From: Caballeronia sordidicola
GTDB lineage: Bacteria > Pseudomonadota > Gammaproteobacteria > Burkholderiales > Burkholderiaceae
Direction of reading: 5' to 3'
Assembly: GCF_001544455.2 (NCBI RefSeq)
Contig: NZ_FCOC02000035.1
Span: 1-37,210, forward strand
DNA: 37,210 nucleotides
The position numbers and the translations under genes were made by a program. Under the pieces are notes generated by a model. It ran no database searches. It saw nothing but the letters and a program-made list of their open reading frames with translations, and was not told the DNA's origin. How positions within the stretch are numbered: position 1 is the stretch's first letter; each line of letters begins with the position of its first letter. Shown here piece by piece: positions 31,833-37,210 of this stretch.

Positions 31833-33932
31833 GTGATACGGAATCTTCGAAGCACTTACGGGCCGCACGCCCGTCGCCTGTCTCCGCTCTCTCTGGCCCT
31901 GCTGGCTGCTTTCGCGCATGCGCAGTCCCGACATGCAGATGTCGTCTCGAGCCCCGCCTCAATGCCAGGCGGCGCGTTAGCACCGGTTTTCGTGACGGGT
32001 AATCCGCTGGGCGACGCCGATTTGATTGCTCCAGCCACGGCGCTGTATGGCGATGCGCTCACGCGGCGTCAGGCGAACTCACTCGGCGAAACGCTTAATG
32101 GCCTGCCCGGCGTGTCGACCACGACCTACGGTCCGATGGTAGGACGCCCGATCATCCGCGGCATGGATGGCGATCGCATCCGGTTGTTGCAGAACGGCGT
32201 CGCCGCGTGGGATGCGTCATCGCTGTCTTACGATCATGCCGTCCCGCAAGAGTCGCTGAGCATTGAACGTGTTGAAATCATTCGTGGGCCGGCGGCTCTG
32301 CTTTACGGAGGTAATGCGATCGGTGGTGTCGTCAATACCATCGATAATCGCATTCCGCGTGAGCCGATCAAGGGGGTGACAGGAGCGGTCGACGCTAGCT
32401 ACGGCGGGGCCAATAACGCGCGCGCAGGTGCGGCGCAAGTGGAGGGCGGCAACGGCCAATTTGCGTTCCATGTGGATGCATTTGATCGCGAAACCAACAA
32501 GGAGCGCATCCCGGGTTTCGCGCATTCGGATCGCCAGCGGGCGTTCGATGGCCCTGACGCTGACGAGGCGTACGGCAGCCTTCCAAACAGCGACGGCCGT
32601 TGGCATGGCGGCGCGGTGGGAACTTCGTACACCTGGGCAGATGGTTATGCGGGTCTGTCCTACAATGGATATGAAGCGAACTACGGTTCGGTCGCCGAGG
32701 ATGACGTGCGCCTGCGCATGCACCAGGATCATGTGGCCTTCGCCTCTGAAGTACGAAATCTGCAAGGACCGTTTTCGGAATTGAAGTTCGATTTTGGTTA
32801 CACCGACTACGAGCATAAAGAAATCGACAACGGTGAGGCCAGCACCACGTTCCGTAACCATGGCTACGAAGCTCGCGTCGAAGCGCGGCATAAGAAGATC
32901 GGGCCGCTCGAAGGCGCGATTGGGGTACAGATCAGTCAGAATACGTTCTCCGCGTTGGGCGACGAAGCGCTCGTGCCCACGACGCAAACGACCAACGTCG
33001 CGCTCTTTGGTCTTGAAGAGTGGGCGGTGACCGACGCTTTAAAGCTGAGTGCAGGCGCGCGTTATGAACACGTCAAGCAGGAGCCGACGGTGGTGGGTAA
33101 TGAGAAGTTCGTCGGGTCGCCAGACCGTGACTTCAACGCCGTCAATCTGTCGCTGGGTGCGCTATACAAGCTGAGCCCGGCCTGGGCTGTGGCGGGTAAC
33201 GTGGCCTACTCGGAACGCGCGCCAGCGTTGTATGAGTTGTACGCAAATGGTCCGCATGACGCGACCGGTCAGTACCTAATTGGCAATCCGGACGCACAGA
33301 AGGAAAAAGCCATCTCAACCGATCTGTCGTTGCGCTTCGCGAGCGGGCCCAACAAGGGCAGCGTTGGCATTTTCTACAGCCGCTACAAAAACTACTTGAC
33401 CGAATTCAACACGGGTCGTCTGGTCGATGACGACGACAGGGTCGTCGCACCGGGCACGAACGACGCGTTGAATGAAGCCGTCTACCGAGGCGTGCGCGCT
33501 GAATTCTATGGTGTGGAAATGGATGGCAAGTGGCGCGTGTTCCAGCAGGGCGCACACCAAGTTGACGTTGAATTGGTCGGTGACTATACGCACGCGCGCA
33601 ATATTGACACAGGGGAGCCACTACCGCGTATCTCTCCGCTGCGCGCGACTGTAGCCCTTGACTACGGGTATGGGCCGTTCGGCGCGCGGGCAGAAATGGT
33701 CCACGCCTGGGCGCAACATCGTGTTCCCGAAAACGATCTGTCGTCGGACGGTTATACGAAGCTGGGACTTATTCTGACATACAAGTTCCATGTCGGCACG
33801 ACGAACTGGCTCGCATACGTTCGCGGCGATAACTTGACCAACCAAGACATTCGATATGCAAGTTCGGTCGTGCGCGATATTGCGCCTGAAGGCGGCCGGA
33901 GCGTGATGGTGGGCTTGCGCACGACGTTCTAG
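31833..33932 (+). CDS. znuD: TonB-dependent receptor, ZnuD-like zinc receptor
   Basis: A 699-residue outer-membrane receptor, starting at GTG 31833 with a weak ribosome-binding site. A signal peptide ends near AAFAHA (about residue 30). The plug domain (about 50-170) shows GRPIIRGMDGDRIRLLQNG, ASSLSYDHAV and VEIIRGPAALLYGGNAIGGV; the SxDHAV segment is typical of ZnuD. The remaining residues form the 22-strand barrel, ending with MVGLRTTF. It imports zinc, possibly heme, with TonB energy. The Zur-like box just upstream and the divergent zur gene support zinc. Confidence 0.88.
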   Translation: MIRNLRSTYGPHARRLSPLSLALLAAFAHAQSRHADVVSSPASMPGGALAPVFVTGNPLGDADLIAPATALYGDALTRRQANSLGETLNGLPGVSTTTYGPMVGRPIIRGMDGDRIRLLQNGVAAWDASSLSYDHAVPQESLSIERVEIIRGPAALLYGGNAIGGVVNTIDNRIPREPIKGVTGAVDASYGGANNARAGAAQVEGGNGQFAFHVDAFDRETNKERIPGFAHSDRQRAFDGPDADEAYGSLPNSDGRWHGGAVGTSYTWADGYAGLSYNGYEANYGSVAEDDVRLRMHQDHVAFASEVRNLQGPFSELKFDFGYTDYEHKEIDNGEASTTFRNHGYEARVEARHKKIGPLEGAIGVQISQNTFSALGDEALVPTTQTTNVALFGLEEWAVTDALKLSAGARYEHVKQEPTVVGNEKFVGSPDRDFNAVNLSLGALYKLSPAWAVAGNVAYSERAPALYELYANGPHDATGQYLIGNPDAQKEKAISTDLSLRFASGPNKGSVGIFYSRYKNYLTEFNTGRLVDDDDRVVAPGTNDALNEAVYRGVRAEFYGVEMDGKWRVFQQGAHQVDVELVGDYTHARNIDTGEPLPRISPLRATVALDYGYGPFGARAEMVHAWAQHRVPENDLSSDGYTKLGLILTYKFHVGTTNWLAYVRGDNLTNQDIRYASSVVRDIAPEGGRSVMVGLRTTF

Positions 33933-33980
33933 CATCTGGTCCGATGCTCGTATGTGCGTGACGTGGGCGGCACTGGGAAC

Positions 33981-34006
33981 ACACCCACCTTCTAACTCAT
34001 GGGTGT
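33981..34006 (+). terminator. weak hairpin after the TonB receptor
   Basis: ACACCCA and TGGGTGT pair around a 12-base loop, 48 bases after the receptor stop. There is no clear U tract, so this is only a candidate. Confidence 0.3.
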
Positions 34007-34167
34007 TATCGCAGGCGCTCTCTGTCAGAGATTGTTAATTCGTGTTCTTTCACTTTAACACCGTGCGCTCATTCATCCTTTTCTCCCCTCGAATTTTTCA
34101 AGTGTGCGAAGGCATTCGATAAACGGTTTGGGCTCGCTTTTGACCCATGCACCCCGCCCGCAACGAC

Positions 34168-34185
34168 CTGACCGTAAGCGGTCAG
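34168..34185 (-). terminator. hairpin overlapping the dmeF stop codon
   Basis: CTGACCG-TAAG-CGGTCAG is a perfect 7-bp stem at the very end of dmeF on the minus strand. It lacks a U tract, so its role as a terminator is uncertain. Confidence 0.35.
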
Positions 34186-35459
34186 TTCGCTTCGCGTGGC
34201 CGTTGCACCTCTACAGTGAGATGAGACAGTCCCTTAAAGCGCTTGAGCACCGCATGATAGAAGCGTGAATCTCGTTGTGATTCCCTTGTCGCGACAGAGA
34301 CGACAGCGCTCATGTGCCCAGGCCCCACCCGCCATATATGCAGGTCGATCACCTGGTCGCCATGGTCCTCGATGGCATGGCGGACGTTCTCCGCCATGCG
34401 CCGGTCGGGATTCATGTCGAGCAGGATCGAACCGGTGTCCCGTATTAGCCCGTATGACCAGTTTGCGATCACCAGCGCGCCCAGGATGCCCGCGAGCGGA
34501 TCCATCCAGAGCCAATCGAACGCGCGCGCAAGTACAAGGCCAATGATTGCCAGCACGGAGACCGCGACGTCTGCCACGACGTGGATGTAGGCCGACCGGA
34601 TGTTGTGGTCTCGGGTCGCCACATTCGGAACGTCGGCATCGTGCTCGTCGAATTCGACCGCGTGCTCGCCCTCTGGCACTCGCACGATTGCCTTGAACGC
34701 GTGCGGTTCAGGAATGCCTCCCTTTGACTGCAAATAGCCACCATGGTCCGCAAAAGCGAATACCTGACGCGTCCCGTCGGGCCATATGGCTGTCACGGAG
34801 ACCGCCGATGGGTCCAGTCGTAGCTGCTCTGTCGATGGTGTAATGCGGAACACAGAAGTCACGCCGTCCTCAAAGAGGGAAACGGTAAGGGTGCCGGATG
34901 GAGCAAAAATCATCCGCGCCTCGTCTTCGCGAGCGTGCTCGCCTTTACCATGACTGTGCCCGGCGCTATGAGCATAATTGTGTTCGTGACCATGATGGTA
35001 TCCGCCCAACAGCCAGACACTCGCCGTGTTGACGATCAGGCCCACGGCAGCAATGGGGATCGCCTCTTCGAAATGAATCGTTACTGGCGACAGAAAACGC
35101 AACATAGCCTCGTACCCGATGATCACGGCAACCATCGCAAGCGCGATGGCGCTGGTGAATCCCGCGAGGTCGCCGAGTTTGCCGGTGCCGAACACGAAGC
35201 GGGGATCGGCGACATGCTTGCGCGCATAGGTGTACGCGAGGGCCGCAATCAGCATTGCGCCGGCATGCGTCGACATGTGCATACCGTCGGCGACTAGCGC
35301 CAGCGACCCGAACATGTTGCCGCCTGCGATTTCGGCCAGCATCATCGCGCTACACAGGGTGATGACCGCCCATGTCCTGCGCTCGTTCTGCTCATGCGCC
35401 GCACCCAGAAAGATATGGTCGTGTCCGGCGCTGAATGCGGCGCCCTGGGACTTACTCAT
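34182..35459 (-). CDS. dmeF: DmeF-type cation diffusion facilitator (Ni/Co efflux) with inserted domain
   Basis: A 425-residue CDF exporter. It has six predicted membrane segments, with the metal-site residues D58 and H61/H65 in the second (DGMHMSTH) and H293/D297 in the fifth (HVVAD). A His-rich cytoplasmic loop (HHGHEHNYAHSAGHSHGKGEH, in the region 155-175) is typical of DmeF. Residues about 178-277 are an extra beta-rich segment (IFAPSGTLTVSLFEDGVTSV to VPEGEHAVEFDEHD) that ordinary DmeF proteins of about 320-380 residues lack. It is the second gene of the dmeRF operon, 8 bases after dmeR, and should export nickel and cobalt. Confidence 0.9.
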   Translation of the reverse strand: MSKSQGAAFSAGHDHIFLGAAHEQNERRTWAVITLCSAMMLAEIAGGNMFGSLALVADGMHMSTHAGAMLIAALAYTYARKHVADPRFVFGTGKLGDLAGFTSAIALAMVAVIIGYEAMLRFLSPVTIHFEEAIPIAAVGLIVNTASVWLLGGYHHGHEHNYAHSAGHSHGKGEHAREDEARMIFAPSGTLTVSLFEDGVTSVFRITPSTEQLRLDPSAVSVTAIWPDGTRQVFAFADHGGYLQSKGGIPEPHAFKAIVRVPEGEHAVEFDEHDADVPNVATRDHNIRSAYIHVVADVAVSVLAIIGLVLARAFDWLWMDPLAGILGALVIANWSYGLIRDTGSILLDMNPDRRMAENVRHAIEDHGDQVIDLHIWRVGPGHMSAVVSVATRESQRDSRFYHAVLKRFKGLSHLTVEVQRPREAN

Positions 35460-35467
35460 GGTCTACC

Positions 35468-35743
35468 TTACCTGAAATAGCTGTGAACAACCTCGATAAG
35501 TTGGTCCGCCGCACTGTCTGCCGGCTTCTTATGAGTTTCGGAATCGACGAGGTGCTTGCGGATATGGTCCTCTATCACCACTGCCAACAGGCCATTCATC
35601 GCGCCGCGACAACTGGTTATCTGCTGCAGTACGTGGATGCAGCCGCGCTCGTCCTCAAGTGCCCGCTCAATGGCTTCCACTTGGCCCTTGATGCGGCGAA
35701 CCCGGTTGAGGAGCTTCTGCCTTTCGCGAATCGTGTGGGTCAT
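35468..35743 (-). CDS. dmeR: DmeR, RcnR/CsoR-family nickel/cobalt regulator
   Basis: A 91-residue all-helical repressor with GGAG eight bases before ATG 35743. The metal fingerprint of nickel/cobalt RcnR is complete: H3, C35, H60 and H64. Copper CsoR proteins have a different set. Metal binding should release it from DNA and open the dmeRF operon. A G-tract operator candidate lies upstream at 35784-35800. Confidence 0.92.
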   Translation of the reverse strand: MTHTIRERQKLLNRVRRIKGQVEAIERALEDERGCIHVLQQITSCRGAMNGLLAVVIEDHIRKHLVDSETHKKPADSAADQLIEVVHSYFR

Positions 35744-35783
35744 TAATGATCTCCTGCATACAGGATAGAAGCATATGTAAATA

Positions 35784-35800
35784 GGTTAGGGGAGTATACT
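35784..35800. promoter_or_regulatory. candidate DmeR operator overlapping the -10
   Basis: On the minus strand it reads AGTATACTCCCCTAACC: a C4 tract flanked by AT-rich half sites, like the TACT-G/C-tract-AGTA sites of RcnR/DmeR regulators. TATACT inside it could be the -10 of the dmeRF promoter. Confidence 0.5.
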
Positions 35801-35856
35801 AAATAGTTGAACCGCCCGGCTTTTGCGCAAGCCCCAACTCTTAAAAGAACGGAGCC

Positions 35857-36235
35857 ATGAATACGAACGCACTGAAGTTTTTCCGCGAAATCCGGAGCGC
35901 GCGAGCAGCGCAGCTAACATTTGTCGATATGGGCGGCGGTCGAGTCACTTGCGCCATGATAGGTTGCACATTGCAGACGCTGCATGAATGGGTCAAGCGC
36001 GAACGGAGCGACCACGGTGAGCGCGATGGCGTGATCACAGACGAGCGCGAGCGCCTCAAAGCACTGTAGCGCGAGGTCGAGGAACTGCGCTGTGCCAACG
36101 AGACCCTCAAAGTAGCGGCGCGTTTTTTCGCCTAGGCGGAGCTTGATCGCCGATTCAAGTTCTGAAGACGTTTGTTGACCAGCATCGCGACGCCGGGATC
36201 GAGCGGCTCTGCAAGGTCTTGTGGATTGCCCCGTG
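35857..36235 (+). pseudogene. IS3-family orfA/orfB remnant with stop codons
   Basis: The frame contains IGCTLQTLHEWVKRERSDHG and TDERERLKAL, then a TAG at 36067 (expected Glu), REVEELRCANETLKVAARFF, another TAG at 36133 (expected Gln), and AELDRRFKF: the whole tail of an IS3-family OrfA helix-turn-helix and leucine zipper. The first residues do not match the family. OrfB then begins in another frame (KTFVDQHRDAGIERLCKVL) and breaks at about 36235. Confidence 0.8.
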
Positions 36236-36263
36236 GGTGCTGAATGTTTGCAGAACGAGGGCA

Positions 36264-36716
36264 TCACGGCGACGCCGAGCCCCCGCGTGTGCCATGGCGA
36301 TGGCAGTCGGCATATGAGCGACCACCATGCGCTTTCCAGAGGTCACCTCTTCCTTGGCAAGCGTCGCCCCGATGAGTCTTTGCAAAAGGGCTGGCTTTCG
36401 GCAATGTAATCAGCGGCACACCCTCCAGCGCACGCCAGTTACCGCGGGTGCAATGGCCTAGCCTGGCATTCTCCAGCGCCGAAACTGACACCAACTGCAT
36501 GGGAAACAGCGGCACACGGTCGACGCCCGAAAGCCGGGAGAAGAAGATGCCAAACGTCGCATCTAGGTCGCCTTCCTCCACCATTCGGTGCAACTCCGAC
36601 GGCGGTCGGTCGACGATTTCGATCTGCGATTGCGGATGCGCGCTTTTCCCGAACACGCGCACAAGGTTCGAGTCAGCAGTCGTGAATTCGACGTGACAAC
36701 GCACCGCTTCATTCAT
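36264..36716 (-). pseudogene. LysR-family regulator, truncated and frameshifted
   Basis: On the minus strand, IEIVDRPPSELHRMVEEGDL and FGIFFSRLSGVDRVPLFPMQ are part of a LysR effector-binding domain. The DNA-binding N-terminus is missing. Near 36385 the frame shifts: the continuation QRLIGATLAKEEVTSGKRMV and AHMPTAIAMAHAGA is found in the next frame. The 3' end is cut by the IS3 remnant. It cannot be functional. Confidence 0.7.
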
Positions 36717-36911
36717 TTCAATTCGGCAATATTTCGGTGGTCAAACTAGTTCAGTCAAGAACAATCGACCGGGAACAGCGGTTGCAACATGTGATCTAGC
36801 AGCGCACTGCCTCCCCGAGGCGGCTTCTGCGCTTCTTAAATATTCGCCGAGAGAGATTCAGCGTCTGCTTACTACTGGCTCTCGATAGCCAACACTCATA
36901 CCAGGCGTTCT

Positions 36912-37210
36912 ATGGACCTTTTTGACGAGTCGAGTTTGCCGCCAAATTCAGCATCGCAGACCGCCGAGCCTTTGCCGTCGGGCACAGGCGAAGTCTGCGG
37001 GCGACTGAGTGTCACCGAAGAGCGTCTAAAGGTATCGATTCAAGAGCGTGAAGTTGGCGCTGTACGTGTGCGAACCGTCACACGAAAGTCGCTCGAAGAC
37101 GTGCCGGTCGTATTGCATAAAAAGACGGTCCATGTCGAACGCCTGCCCGTGTATCGGTTCGTGGACGCGGAGTTCGCTCCCCGACAGGAAGGTGACACGT
37201 TGGTGGTGCC
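36912..37210 (+). CDS. DUF2382 (YsnF/AvaK) stress protein, 3' end outside window
   Basis: The first 99 codons of a gene that runs off the window. After a variable N-terminus, residues about 32-99 (LSVTEERLKVSIQEREVGAV, RVRTVTRKSLEDVPVVLHKK and TVHVERLPV) match the DUF2382 domain of YsnF/AvaK proteins, which is linked to stress and desiccation. No signal peptide is visible. An upstream AT-rich stretch (36717-36911) has no gene and should hold its promoter. Confidence 0.75.
   Translation, partial: MDLFDESSLPPNSASQTAEPLPSGTGEVCGRLSVTEERLKVSIQEREVGAVRVRTVTRKSLEDVPVVLHKKTVHVERLPVYRFVDAEFAPRQEGDTLVV

Overview
The window looks like a Burkholderiaceae chromosome or large replicon (Caballeronia/Paraburkholderia type). 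This is inferred from high GC, a QSSVTLYG-type trimeric porin, Zur boxes of the betaproteobacterial kind and insertion-sequence remnants typical of the group. No 16S or housekeeping marker is present, so the assignment is by gene style only.

Positions 1-2720 are mobile-element debris: a transposase fragment, an unrecognised gene (910-1440, minus) carrying a dense GTTACC/GGTAAC inverted-repeat cluster, a tniB that has lost its 5' half, a truncated tniQ, and a pair of short direct repeats at the tniQ break.

Positions 2724-18721 form one coherent catabolic island. A GntR/FCD regulator faces a porin. Five minus-strand genes (peroxiredoxin, alpha/beta hydrolase, SDR, dienelactone hydrolase fused to an NTF2-like domain, aminotransferase) diverge from DUF3830 plus an FAD amine-oxidase-like gene. 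An MFS transporter, an aspartoacylase-like deacylase and a complete four-component Rieske ring-hydroxylating dioxygenase follow, in the same order as andAcAdAbAa of anthranilate 1,2-dioxygenase. Five copies of a TTTGATCAAATGAT-like dyad sit at the regulator, the porin, both sides of the divergent promoter region and the MFS gene, so the island reads as a single GntR regulon. The substrate cannot be read from sequence; an amino- or N-acyl-substituted aromatic acid fits the enzyme set best. The reductase stop codon abuts IS3-family debris, which marks the right edge.

Positions 19100-22619 are a zinc-homeostasis block: an ArsR/SmtB repressor with an intact alpha-5 zinc site, a His-rich protein interrupted by one in-frame TGA, a candidate Zur box, and an overlapping COG0523 GTPase and WD40 gene pair. 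A gene-poor stretch with two strong hairpins and a decayed IS110 element follows (22620-24609), then a CsbD-like gene and small uncertain ORFs.

Positions 25955-35743 hold a large secreted PIG-L deacetylase with lectin and VCBS modules, a NicO-type metal permease with its DUF1007 partner, a Fur-family Zur regulator with dyads on both sides of the intergenic region shared with a ZnuD-like TonB receptor, and a dmeRF nickel/cobalt resistance operon. The right end (35857-36716) is another pile of broken IS3 and LysR fragments, followed by the start of a DUF2382 stress-protein gene that runs off the window.
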